Source of the DNA: DASRAU01 sp035638075
Lineage (GTDB): Bacteria > Acidobacteriota > Polarisedimenticolia > Gp22-AA2
Length of the DNA: 64,000 nucleotides
NCBI GenBank assembly: GCA_035638075.1
Contig: DASRAU010000036.1
Span: 1-64,000 of the forward strand
Direction of reading: 5' to 3'
How positions within the stretch are numbered: the stretch's first letter is position 1; each line of letters starts with the position of its first letter. A program made the translations under genes and the position numbers. A model generated the notes under the pieces. The model worked only from the letters and a program-made list of their open reading frames with translations. It made no database searches and was not told where the DNA came from. Shown piece after piece: positions 24,318 to 32,699 of the stretch.

Positions 24318-25808
24318 TTACCCCGCCTCGGCGCGCTGCGGCCGGAGCACGATCGCAGCGCCGCCGCCGGAGCCCTGCCGTCGCCTCAGTCCGGCGAGCG
24401 CCGCCAGGTAGATCGCCGCATAGGTCGTCCCGGCCGCCGCAATCCCCGCCAGCGGATGATCCTCGAGCGCTTTCATGACCATCCACGCGGGAGCGGCTGC
24501 GGCTATGGCCAGCCCGGCGGTCTCGGCCAGGCCGCGCCAGGGAAGGAAATCCCGCAGTCCGGTCTCCAGGCGCCGGCTCACCTCGAACAGCATCAGCCCC
24601 TTGGCGAGGAGCATGCCGGTCAGGGTCACCAGGACGGCCCCCATCATCCCGAAGGTCGAAAGGAACCAGGAGATCGACCCCAGGATCAGGAGCAGCCGGA
24701 GGACGTTCACCACCAGCAGGAAGCGGGTCCGCGCGAACACCCGCAGGACGCCGTCGGTCTGCAGCACCGGGAAGAGGATCGACAGGGACCAGACCAGGAA
24801 GATCGGCACGCTCGCCGCGTACGCGGGCGTGAACAGGGTGACGATCAGATCGCGTCCGAGCACCAGGAGCAGCGTCGTCAGCGGGAAGAAGATGAGCGCG
24901 AGGCGCAGCGTCGTCCGGTGCCAGAGCGGCAGCAGGGAGCCCGTGTCGCCCCGGGCGCGCGCCTCGCTCATGCGGACCATCATCACGTTGCCGGCCGGGC
25001 CCGCCACGAAGTCCACGAACGGGATCTGCAGGCAGCCGACGGCATACAGGGCGAAAGTCGCCGCGTCGAAGCGCGCCGAGACCACGTACTGGTGCAGGTT
25101 CCCCTGGATCGTGTCGATCAGGACCGCCGCGCCGAACGGCAGGGCATAGGAGAGCTGTTCCTTGAGCGCGCCGGAACCCGGACGCAGCGCCCCCCTGAAT
25201 TCCGTCGCGAAGTAGCCGAGCGCCACCACCACGCGCAGGGCCGCGAACGCCACCGCCCCGTACAGCAGCCATTCCAGCCGGCGGGTGAGCAGCGCGGGGA
25301 CGATGAACACCGCGGCGCGCAGCAGGTCCGAAAGCCCGTACGACGCCGCGGCCCAGGCGAAGCGACCGCGCGCGATCAGGACGATCTCGAGGCCGGCCGA
25401 CACGAGCATGAGAAAGAGGAACGCGCCGATCCAGGGGAGCGAGTCGGCCAGGGCGGGGTTGTTCAGCCAGGCGCCGATCGCCGGCGCCCCCGCCCACAGC
25501 AGCGCCCCCGACAGGAGACCCATCGTCGTCAGGCCGAGGACGGCGTGCGCGACGTACGTCCCGCGGCGCCCCTCGGTCTTCGGGACGAAGTAGAAGAGGC
25601 TCTCGGCCAGGCCGGCCTGCGCGATGAAGTACAAGGTCGTGAACACGAGGAAAAGCTGCTTGTAGGTTCCGAACGTGGCCCGATCGAACACCCGCACCAG
25701 CACCACCGGGATGAAGAAGGTCGCCGCGAAGCCGACGCTCCGGCCGAGCGTCAGGACGATCTCGGGCCCGAGGAGCAGCGCGCGAGCCCGGGCGGGCAGG
25801 TTCGTCAT
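24318..25808 (-). CDS. Oligosaccharide flippase (Wzx/MATE-like)
   Basis: A 496-aa polytopic inner-membrane protein with about 12-14 hydrophobic helices. The first ones are IVLTLGRSVGFAATFFIPVVLV and QLFLVFTTLYFIAQAG; later ones include AAVFIVPALL, LRLALIFFPLTTLLLVLG and SIPIFLVWSL-like segments. The pattern and length fit polysaccharide biosynthesis proteins (MOP superfamily) that flip undecaprenyl-linked repeat units to the periplasm. ATG 25808 overlaps the deacetylase stop by ATGA. It provides the Wzx step of the Wzx/Wzy-type pathway whose priming transferase, ligase/polymerase and Wzz are in the same run. Confidence 0.9.
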   Translation of the reverse strand: MTNLPARARALLLGPEIVLTLGRSVGFAATFFIPVVLVRVFDRATFGTYKQLFLVFTTLYFIAQAGLAESLFYFVPKTEGRRGTYVAHAVLGLTTMGLLSGALLWAGAPAIGAWLNNPALADSLPWIGAFLFLMLVSAGLEIVLIARGRFAWAAASYGLSDLLRAAVFIVPALLTRRLEWLLYGAVAFAALRVVVALGYFATEFRGALRPGSGALKEQLSYALPFGAAVLIDTIQGNLHQYVVSARFDAATFALYAVGCLQIPFVDFVAGPAGNVMMVRMSEARARGDTGSLLPLWHRTTLRLALIFFPLTTLLLVLGRDLIVTLFTPAYAASVPIFLVWSLSILFPVLQTDGVLRVFARTRFLLVVNVLRLLLILGSISWFLSTFGMMGAVLVTLTGMLLAKGLMLFEVSRRLETGLRDFLPWRGLAETAGLAIAAAAPAWMVMKALEDHPLAGIAAAGTTYAAIYLAALAGLRRRQGSGGGAAIVLRPQRAEAG

Positions 25809-26926
25809 GCCGTGCGGCTCCACTCGGCGCGCAGTTGCGGCCGGTCGTCGATTCCCGGCCCGTGGGTCTGGCGGCACGGCGACAGCCGGTCGAACAGGCC
25901 GCCGACCAGGCAGTCGAAGACCGGCGCGAAGAAGGCGCCGCGTCCGTCGACGGCGGCGCGCTCCCAGAGGATGCGGCGCGGCAGCGTCAGGAGCGGAAAC
26001 GCCGCGTCGCGGTGCGCGCAGGCGGTGTAGGCGAAACGGTAGCCGGCCGCGGCCGTGGCGACGAGCGTGCCGGAGTCGAACCGCCCGTCGGGGTAGGCGA
26101 GATGCTCGACGGGAGTCCCCAGGCGCGCCTCCAGCATCCGGCGCGAACCGGAGATCTCGTCGTGCTTCCGCTCCTGGCTCACGTGCGTGAGCAGGGCGTG
26201 GGTCCTGCCGTGCGAGCCGATGCTCACGCCGGCCGGGGCCATCGCGTCGATCATCTCCCACGTGAGGGCCCGGTCTCCGTCGCCGCCCGGGACGCCGAAG
26301 CGGGACTCGAGCGTGGCGATGACCGCGAGGATGGCCGGCTGCGGCAGCGTGTCGAGGAACAGCCGCAGCGCCGTGAAGTTCGTCCGGGCGGCGCGCGCCA
26401 GGACCCGCGGATCGGGGACGCGCAGTCCGCAGGCGCGGTGCAATCCGCCCAGCATGCCGGCGGGGTCGGCCGTGTCCGGCAGGGCCCGGCCCAGGAGGGC
26501 GTACAGCCGATCGTGGGACAGCGACCGCGGCGTGCCGATCATCTCGCTGACGACGAAGATGGTCGCGGGAATCCCCTTGCGCACGAGGATCGGAAAGGCG
26601 TTCTCGTACACGTCGCCGTAGCCGTCGTCGAAGGTGACCGCGGCGGTGCCGGCGGTGCGTCCTTCCAGCAGGCGCTGGCCCATCTCCTGGAGCGAAACCA
26701 GCCGATAGTGTCCGCCCAGCCAGTCGAGCTGCTGCTCCAGCATCCGGGCGCTGATCAGCATCGAGGGGATCGCGCTTCTGGCGCTGCGGTCGAAGTCCTG
26801 CACCACCCTGTGGTATCCGACGATGAGGGGCGCATCGCCGCCATGCCGTCCGGAGGCCAGGCGCCTCGCGACGCCCGACGTGCTCAGTCCCAGCGCCAGA
26901 GTCGACTTCAGGAAACGTCGCAGCAC
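25805..26926 (-). CDS. Polysaccharide deacetylase (NodB/CE4-like)
   Basis: A 373-aa CE4-family protein. The NodB core begins with LIVGYHRVVQDF and has the metal and catalytic motif TFDDGYGD near residue 100. Later motifs are SIGSHGRTHALLTHVS (the SxxxH-type metal motif) and HLAYPDGRF. It starts with GTG at 26926 and overlaps the upstream FemAB-like gene by 19 nt. The N-terminus has a weak hydrophobic stretch (STLALGLSTSG) and no clear cleavage site. It likely removes N-acetyl groups from a polymer or precursor. In exosortase-type EPS loci a deacetylase is a standard member. The C-terminal 50 residues extend beyond the core. Confidence 0.9.
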   Translation of the reverse strand: MLRRFLKSTLALGLSTSGVARRLASGRHGGDAPLIVGYHRVVQDFDRSARSAIPSMLISARMLEQQLDWLGGHYRLVSLQEMGQRLLEGRTAGTAAVTFDDGYGDVYENAFPILVRKGIPATIFVVSEMIGTPRSLSHDRLYALLGRALPDTADPAGMLGGLHRACGLRVPDPRVLARAARTNFTALRLFLDTLPQPAILAVIATLESRFGVPGGDGDRALTWEMIDAMAPAGVSIGSHGRTHALLTHVSQERKHDEISGSRRMLEARLGTPVEHLAYPDGRFDSGTLVATAAAGYRFAYTACAHRDAAFPLLTLPRRILWERAAVDGRGAFFAPVFDCLVGGLFDRLSPCRQTHGPGIDDRPQLRAEWSRTA

Positions 26927-28128
26927 GTGCGTGTCTCTCCCGATCTGCGGTTCAGGGCGGCGGCGATGCGGCCGGCCACGACGCGGGGCAGGGCGCGGCG
27001 CGCCAGCTTGCGTGCGTCACGGCCGAGCTCGTTCACGCTCCGCTGGAGGACGCCCCGGGCATGGGGCGGGTAACTCTCCAGCCGTCCGATCTCCCGGCGT
27101 TCCCGCGCCCAGAGCGACTTGTAGGTTTCATCCCCGTGCAGGAAGTCGAATTCCGCCGCCCCCGCCTCGAGGGCCTTCCGGATGGTCAGCCCCATGGCGA
27201 CGAGACCGACGCTCTGCTTGCGGTACGCGGGGTCGAACCCCGACTGGTAGAAGGAGAACGTCGTGCCGTACTGGAACCCGTAGAGCGCCGCGGCCGGTTT
27301 CCGATCGAGACGCAGAAGGTACAGGCGCAGCCAGCCGCGTTGCCGCGCCAGCGCGCTGAACTCCTCGTGGAAGGCGAGCAGTCCCGGGCTATTGAAGGCA
27401 TCCGATCCTCCGAGCTCCCGGCGGCGCAGAAGGTGCAGGTCGATCAGGTGGCCGAGGAATGTGCGGCGCTCTTCTTCGCTCGCCGCCGCGGTGAAGATCA
27501 GATCCGACGAGCGGGACAGGTTCCTCAGGCGGCGCTGCAGATTGGCGCGGTGCGCCGGGCCGAGTCCGGCGAGATACGACGCCCACGTCAGCCCCTCGAG
27601 ATCGATGTAAGGGCACACGGAGGTCCCGGAGGCGGTCAGGCTCCAGCCTCGTCCCTCGATCCGCTCCGCCAGGTCGCGGGCCAGGGAGCCGCCCGTCCTG
27701 ATCTGCGCCAGCTCGAGCATGACCTTGCCGCGCGCCAGGTGATCGGCCAGCACGGACAGGGCGACCGATTCCTGCCCGGCCCGGACGATCAGATCGAGGT
27801 AGTCCGATCCGGCGGTCCCGGTCCCCAGGAATTCCAGCGCGCGGAACGGCGCCAGGCGGCCGTAGTCCGGGGGGCGGAGGGCGAGCGGCGCGATGGCGAT
27901 CAGCTCACCGGCGGAGCGGAGCGCCAGGATCGACAGGCGCCTTCGCCCGCCGAGGTGCTTCCACCAGGTGAACAGCCACTCCCAGGTCAGGAAGAGGCAA
28001 TCGGATCGGCTCGAGGCCAGCAGGTCGTCCCATTCCGGGCGCAGCCGACGGAACCCCTCCACCTCCTCGATCGATTCGATCGAGCAGGGGAGGGACGGGG
28101 CGATTCCCGCGGGGGGGGAATTGAGCAT
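26908..28128 (-). CDS. FemAB-like GNAT-fold protein (CelD-type)
   Basis: A 406-aa protein of the CelD/BioF2-like acetyltransferase group. Diagnostic segments are CLFLTWEWLFTWWKHLGG near the N-terminus (the FLTPEW-type motif), APFRALEFLGTGTAGSDYLDLIV, HRANLQRRLRNL, and in the second lobe KPAAALYGFQYGTTFSFYQSGFDPAYRKQSVGLVAMG (split by the usual G..A..Y.F pattern) then GAAEFDFLHGDETYK. Members of this group cluster with polysaccharide genes, but their acyl donor and acceptor are unproven. It is 9 nt downstream of the M48 protease gene. It is distinct in sequence from the FemAB-like proteins at 5098, 49245 and 50350. Confidence 0.8.
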   Translation of the reverse strand: MLNSPPAGIAPSLPCSIESIEEVEGFRRLRPEWDDLLASSRSDCLFLTWEWLFTWWKHLGGRRRLSILALRSAGELIAIAPLALRPPDYGRLAPFRALEFLGTGTAGSDYLDLIVRAGQESVALSVLADHLARGKVMLELAQIRTGGSLARDLAERIEGRGWSLTASGTSVCPYIDLEGLTWASYLAGLGPAHRANLQRRLRNLSRSSDLIFTAAASEEERRTFLGHLIDLHLLRRRELGGSDAFNSPGLLAFHEEFSALARQRGWLRLYLLRLDRKPAAALYGFQYGTTFSFYQSGFDPAYRKQSVGLVAMGLTIRKALEAGAAEFDFLHGDETYKSLWARERREIGRLESYPPHARGVLQRSVNELGRDARKLARRALPRVVAGRIAAALNRRSGETRTCCDVS

Positions 28129-28137
28129 CGAACGCGG

Positions 28138-29679
28138 CTACGGGTGCACGGCGCTGTCGTTGACCCGAAGGCTGGCGATCATGCGGTCGAACGTCTTGCC
28201 CAGCTCGCCGTAGTCCTCCCCGGGGGCGATGAAGAGCGCGTAGATCACGTCGTCATCGGGGAGCTCGCGGGTGAACAGCGTGATCCGCTCTTCCCGTTCG
28301 GTCACATTCGAGCGGCCGGACAGGACGAGGGAGAGTGCCGCCGTCCCGCTGACCGTGTCGGTGCGCTGGGAGTTCGGGATCACCTTGAGGTTGGGGTTGG
28401 ACTGGAGGATCTGGGCGATGAGGTCGTTCGTGGCCTGGGCCAGGTTCGTGCGGCTGACCGGGCCGCCGCTGCCGTCGATGAAGCCGGTGCTGAAGTCCGC
28501 GGAGTCCACGCTTCCGAACCGCGTGGCGGCATCGCGATCGATCGGGTCGTAGTGATTGACGATCACGCCGTAGACGAGATTGCGCTCCGCGGCGCCGGTG
28601 TCGACGTAGCCACCCAGGGGCGCGAGGGTGACCCCGTACCCGTTCGACGGCTCGTAGACGCTCCAGTTCGCCGGGTAGTCGATCCGGAAGAACCCGCTGC
28701 GCTGGCCGAACGATCGGTAGCTCGTGGAGGGGCGATCGATGTTGATCTCGGCGGCGCGACCGCCGCCGCCGGTGATGATTCCTTCCGGGTCGGGTGTCGT
28801 GGTCGTGGTGCCCGCCTGGGCGATCTGCTGGGACGACTTGGCCGGGGACATCCCCTGGAGCTCGGACCGGGCCTGCTTGAAGCCGCCCACCGGCGCCGTC
28901 GTCTTGACGTTCAGCGATCGCATCTCGCTCCGGATGCGGGCGGCGCGGTCCTTGGGGGCGGGGTGGGTGGCGAAAAACTTCTCCACCTTGCCCGGATCGT
29001 GCGCCTGGGTGCTGCGCAGCATCTCGAAGAAATCGACCATGTCCTTCGGGTCGTAGCCGGCCCGGGCCATGATCTGCGCCCCCACCACGTCGGCCTGCTC
29101 TTCGTCCGTGCGGCTGAACTTCAGGAACAGCGTGTTCATCCCGAATCCGCCGATGGCGTCGAGCGTCTTGCCGGTCGAGCTGCCCTCCTTGCCGACGAGC
29201 CCGGCCATCACTCCGAGCCCCATCTGGCCGAGATAGGCCTTCGACGCCTGGTTGGTCCCGTGCCGCAGCGCCACGTGGGAGATCTCGTGCGCCATGACGC
29301 CCGCGAGCTGTCCTTCGGAGGTGGCCGCCTGGATGAGGCCGCGGTTGAAGTACAGGTAGCCGCCGGGGAGCGCGAACGCGTTGATGTCGGAGGCGTTCAC
29401 GACCTTGAACTGCCAGGGGTAGTGCGCCCCGGGGGCGACGGCCGCGAGGCGCAGTCCGACCGCGGTGACGAACGCGTCGATCGAGCGGTCATGGAGGATC
29501 GGCAGCTGGCTCTCCGCCTCGGCGGCGGACTTCTGGCCGATCTCCTTGTCCTGATCCACGGAGAAGATGTTGAAGCCCGGCTTGATCTTCGTCTGGGCGG
29601 AGGCCGGGCCTCCGGCCGCGGCCGCAACCGCCAGAGCGCAGGCAACGGCCACGTACAAGCGAACGGTCCTGGTGTTCAT
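28138..29679 (-). CDS. Periplasmic M48-family metalloprotease with long C-terminal extension
   Basis: A 513-aa exported zinc protease. The signal peptide runs to GGPASAQ. HEISH (131-135) supplies the two zinc histidines and the catalytic Glu, and RTDEEQADVVG supplies the third ligand. The region around INAFALPGGYLYFNRGLI is typical of BepA/LoiP-like M48B/C enzymes. After about residue 275 there is a long extension containing a Thr-rich linker and a beta-rich domain (FFRIDYPANWSVY, GVTLAPLGGYVD) reminiscent of lipid-barrel or PsbP-like folds. ATG 29679 is chosen because AGAGG lies seven bases upstream; an in-frame ATG at 29697 would add six residues. It may provide envelope quality control during polymer secretion (inference). 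Confidence 0.9.
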   Translation of the reverse strand: MNTRTVRLYVAVACALAVAAAAGGPASAQTKIKPGFNIFSVDQDKEIGQKSAAEAESQLPILHDRSIDAFVTAVGLRLAAVAPGAHYPWQFKVVNASDINAFALPGGYLYFNRGLIQAATSEGQLAGVMAHEISHVALRHGTNQASKAYLGQMGLGVMAGLVGKEGSSTGKTLDAIGGFGMNTLFLKFSRTDEEQADVVGAQIMARAGYDPKDMVDFFEMLRSTQAHDPGKVEKFFATHPAPKDRAARIRSEMRSLNVKTTAPVGGFKQARSELQGMSPAKSSQQIAQAGTTTTTPDPEGIITGGGGRAAEINIDRPSTSYRSFGQRSGFFRIDYPANWSVYEPSNGYGVTLAPLGGYVDTGAAERNLVYGVIVNHYDPIDRDAATRFGSVDSADFSTGFIDGSGGPVSRTNLAQATNDLIAQILQSNPNLKVIPNSQRTDTVSGTAALSLVLSGRSNVTEREERITLFTRELPDDDVIYALFIAPGEDYGELGKTFDRMIASLRVNDSAVHP

Positions 29680-29713
29680 GTCATGCACCTCTTTCAATTG
29701 ATTCCGGCGGGAT

Positions 29714-29935
29714 CTACGAACTCCTCGGGCGGACGATCAGCAGCGCCGCGCCGGTCGCGACGGCGCCGGCGCCGGCCCACATCGGGATGTTGACTGTCTT
29801 CTTGTCCTTGACCGACAGCTCCAGGCTGCCGATCTTGAGATCGTGGCTGTCCTGCGTGTAGGTGAAGCCGCCGTACAGAAGACCCAGGACGCCTCCCGCG
29901 ATCAGCACGATGGCGAGGATCTTGATGGGGCTCAT
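29714..29935 (-). CDS. Small two-helix membrane protein (DUF3185-like)
   Basis: A 73-aa protein with two membrane helices (ILAIVLIAGGVLGLLYGGF and PMWAGAGAVATGAALLIV) joined by a polar segment (YTQDSHDLKIGSLELSVKDK). It resembles small stress-associated membrane proteins found near PRC-barrel and OsmY-type genes; I am unsure of the exact family. Its ATG overlaps the upstream 49-aa gene by ATGA, so the two are translationally coupled. Both lie inside the exopolysaccharide run, between a glycosyltransferase and the M48 protease. Confidence 0.7.
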   Translation of the reverse strand: MSPIKILAIVLIAGGVLGLLYGGFTYTQDSHDLKIGSLELSVKDKKTVNIPMWAGAGAVATGAALLIVRPRSS

Positions 29936-30081
29936 GCAAGTTTCCGGCCCCGCATCAGGCGGAGCAGGAGCATCACGGCGGCGACGACCAGGAGGACGTG
30001 GATCAGTCCTCCCATGGTGTACGAGGTCACGAGGCCAAGCAGCCAGAGAATGACGAGGACGATGATCAGGGTCTCGAGCAT
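29932..30081 (-). CDS. Lmo0937-like tiny membrane protein
   Basis: A 49-aa protein read MLETLIIVLVILWLLGLVTS, then YTMGGLIHVLLVVAAVMLLL and a basic tail RLMRGRKLA. The sequence closely follows the Lmo0937/DUF5670 pattern (short N-terminus, W-L-L-G, G-x-x-I-H-x-L-L-V-x-A). AGGAG lies eight bases upstream of the ATG at 30081. The stop overlaps the next small membrane gene. Its function is unknown; family members are frequently stress-induced. Confidence 0.8.
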   Translation of the reverse strand: MLETLIIVLVILWLLGLVTSYTMGGLIHVLLVVAAVMLLLRLMRGRKLA

Positions 30082-30112
30082 GTGCGGGTCTCCTTTCAGG
30101 GAACGGGCTGGT

Positions 30113-31336
30113 TCAAACGTTCAGTCGCGCGGGGTGTCGCATCTCCCTGCGCCGCCGCGCCAGGACGGCCGGCGGAGGCGACAGCGTCACGGGGCCTTCG
30201 GCCCGCGCGTCCGGGTCCATCGCGGCGCCGCGCTCGCCCCGGAGGAGCGCCCGGTAGAGGCTCTCGGTCTGGCGCACCATGGAGGACATCGAGAACCGGG
30301 TGGCCGCCCGCATGCGGCCGGCACTCCCCATGCGCCGGGCCATGAGCGGGTCTGCGAGCAGCCGTTCGATGGCGGCGGCCAGCGCCGGGGCATCGCAGGG
30401 CGGCACCAGGAAGCCGGAGACTCCGTCCTCGAGGATTTCGGGGATCCCGCCGACGCGCGTCGCCACGACCGGGACGCCGGCGGCCATCGATTCGAGAACG
30501 ATGTTGGGCAGACCTTCGCTCAGCGAGGGGACGACCGAGACGGCGGCCTGCGCGAGGATCGCGGCGATGTCGAGCCGCGTCCCGGTGAACACCAGACGCC
30601 GCGCCAGCCCGAGCCGGCGCGCCTGTTCCTCGAGCTCCCGGCGGCTGGCCCCGTCTCCCACGATCACGAAGCGCGCCTCCGTGTGCCGGCCGGCCAGAAG
30701 CGCCAGGGCCTGCACGTAGTCGTCCAGCCCCTTCATCGGATTCAGACGGGACACGGCCACGACCAGGGGAGCGTCCGCCGGCAGGCCCAGGCTCTCCCGC
30801 AGCGCCGGGTCGGGCGGGCCCGGCGCGAAGCGCTCGAGGTCCACGCCGTTGCGGATCACGCTGATGCCGCGGCGCGCGTGCCCTCCCGCGCTGAGCCGAT
30901 CGCGGACGGCGGTGGCGTTCACCAGGACGCCATGGGCCATCCGGCTGGCGCACATCTGGACCAGCCTCTGGGCGCGCGACCAGGGATCGCCGTTGTCGCG
31001 GATCGACGCCAGGACGACCGGCGCGCCGGCGAGCCGGGCGACCGGCACCGCGAACACGATGGGGTAGAAGCCGTAGGCGTGGACGATGTCGATGGCGTGC
31101 TCTTTCAGGTAGGCCGCGAACCGGAGCTGCTGCCGCAACGTGTCCAGGCGGAGGAAGCCCCGGATCGGGTAGGAGGTCAGGGGGAACCCGCTCGCCTCCA
31201 TCTCGGCATACAGCGGCCCCGCCGGCTGCAGGCAGGCGAGGTGGACCTCGAACCGGGCCGGATCCAGCCGCGTCGCCAGATGCGCCACGTGCCGCTCGGT
31301 GCCGCCGACGTGGAACCCGGTGATGAACTGGAGCAC
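30113..31336 (-). CDS. Glycosyltransferase family 4
   Basis: A 407-aa GT4 enzyme. The N-terminus reads VLQFITGFHVGGTERHVAHLA, with the GG-T-E-R loop of the family. Later landmarks are VIRNGVDLERF, VVAVSRLNPMKGLDDYVQAL, FVIVGDGASRRELEEQA, LVFTGTRLDIAAILAQAAVSVVPS, and the donor-binding SEGLPNIVLESMAAGVPVVAT. There is no ATG at the family N-terminus. I use GTG 31336, which directly precedes the first beta-strand and starts two bases from the upstream stop. The last 40 residues are an extra Arg/Pro-rich tail. It is a cytoplasmic assembly enzyme of the EPS repeat unit. Confidence 0.9.
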   Translation of the reverse strand: MLQFITGFHVGGTERHVAHLATRLDPARFEVHLACLQPAGPLYAEMEASGFPLTSYPIRGFLRLDTLRQQLRFAAYLKEHAIDIVHAYGFYPIVFAVPVARLAGAPVVLASIRDNGDPWSRAQRLVQMCASRMAHGVLVNATAVRDRLSAGGHARRGISVIRNGVDLERFAPGPPDPALRESLGLPADAPLVVAVSRLNPMKGLDDYVQALALLAGRHTEARFVIVGDGASRRELEEQARRLGLARRLVFTGTRLDIAAILAQAAVSVVPSLSEGLPNIVLESMAAGVPVVATRVGGIPEILEDGVSGFLVPPCDAPALAAAIERLLADPLMARRMGSAGRMRAATRFSMSSMVRQTESLYRALLRGERGAAMDPDARAEGPVTLSPPPAVLARRRREMRHPARLNV

Positions 31337-31337
31337 C

Positions 31338-32699
31338 CTAGTGCGCGACAGGCAGCACCTCCATCCTCTTGTGGAGCATCCCGAGGGCCACGGCGAGTCC
31401 GGCGATGATGTAGAAGTAGAAGTTGTAGCCGACGGGGTGGAACATGCCGGCCACCGCGAAGGCGACGAGGCTGGCCTCGACCGCCACCCCGTGCTGGAAG
31501 AGGTCCTCGCGGCCCGGCACCCCCGCCGCATCCCGCTGCGCGCGCCGCGCGCGCGACCAGCAGGACCAGAACAGCGCCAGGAAGAGCACAAGGCCAGGCA
31601 GCCCGAGGTCGGCGCCGTATTCCAGGTAGACGTTGTGCACCTCTTTCCAGTGCGCCCCGTGCGTCTCGTTGAGAGCCAGGATGTTCATCCCCGCGCCGAC
31701 TCCGAGGACGGGGTGCGCGAGCGCCAGGCCCGCGGCCGCCACCATGCCGCCCCAGCGCGCCTGCGACGAGCCGGTGTGGTCGGTGCGCATGTCCGCGATC
31801 GTTCCGATGCGGTCGAGATACGACCCGGGCAAAACCGCCACGAGCGCGACCGCGAGCAGGACCATCGCCACCGCCCAGTGCCGCCGGCTGCTGCGGGCGA
31901 GCTTCCAGAAGTACAGCGCGAACATCGCGGCGAGGGTCAGGAACCCCGCCCGCGAGAAGGTCAGGACGATCGCCGCGGTGATGAGCGGGAGGATCCCCGC
32001 CAGCATCACGCGCGCGAGGGCGCTGCGGGCGCGGAAAAGCGCAGCGACCGAGAACGGCAGGAGCAGGTTGAGCGTCAGGGCGAGGTCATTGGGATTCTCG
32101 GTGAGCGGCGCGCTGTAGCCGGTGATCCGCTGGAACGTCCCCTGGTAGCCTCCGGGCGTGAGGTCGCCGGTGACGAAGTGCAGGATCGCCACCACCGCGA
32201 GGGGGACGCTGGCGACCACCAGGGTCATGGTCACGGCGCGGAACCGCGCCGGCGTGCCGGCGATGTTCGCGATCAGCCAGAAGATCGCCAGCGACTTGAT
32301 GAAGACATCGAGCAGCAGGGCGAGGCTTCCTCCGGGCCAGTACGAGAAGGGAACGCCCACGGCGGCCCAGGCGGCCAGGCACGCGGCGAGGACGATCTCG
32401 CGCGTCACGATGGAGACGGGCCGGTGCGCCAACAGGCGGTCCAGCGCGTGCAGCCCGATGCCGCCGGCCGCGGCGAGAAGCGCCACGCGGAAGGGCGACA
32501 GGACCGGAAACAGCGCCTGCGGCGCGAGCAGCAGGATGATGATGAAGGCCTCGAGCGCGACGAAGGAGGCGGTCCCGCCGCGCGACTCGCCCGCGGCGAA
32601 GGCGCCCGCGTCGAGCGAGGGAAGATGGACGCGCGGCGTCGGAGCCGGCCGCCACCACTCGAGACCGCGTTGCACAGCGCCGGCCGCCAAAGGCGTCAT
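31338..32699 (-). CDS. O-antigen ligase / Wzy-like polymerase
   Basis: A 453-aa multi-pass membrane protein with about ten or more helices (VALEAFIIILLLAPQALFPV, REIVLAACLAAWAAVGVPF, LLPFSVAALF and others). A large periplasmic loop holds the family signature region TGSSQARWGGMVAAAGLALAHPVLGVGAG, followed by HNVYLEYGADLGLPG, the H-N-x-x-L motif typical of Wzy_C ligases. It would polymerise repeat units or ligate them to an acceptor on the periplasmic face. ATG 32699 overlaps the priming transferase stop by ATGA. The N-terminal 45 residues, before the first helix, are cytoplasmic and Pro/Ala-rich. Confidence 0.9.
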   Translation of the reverse strand: MTPLAAGAVQRGLEWWRPAPTPRVHLPSLDAGAFAAGESRGGTASFVALEAFIIILLLAPQALFPVLSPFRVALLAAAGGIGLHALDRLLAHRPVSIVTREIVLAACLAAWAAVGVPFSYWPGGSLALLLDVFIKSLAIFWLIANIAGTPARFRAVTMTLVVASVPLAVVAILHFVTGDLTPGGYQGTFQRITGYSAPLTENPNDLALTLNLLLPFSVAALFRARSALARVMLAGILPLITAAIVLTFSRAGFLTLAAMFALYFWKLARSSRRHWAVAMVLLAVALVAVLPGSYLDRIGTIADMRTDHTGSSQARWGGMVAAAGLALAHPVLGVGAGMNILALNETHGAHWKEVHNVYLEYGADLGLPGLVLFLALFWSCWSRARRAQRDAAGVPGREDLFQHGVAVEASLVAFAVAGMFHPVGYNFYFYIIAGLAVALGMLHKRMEVLPVAH

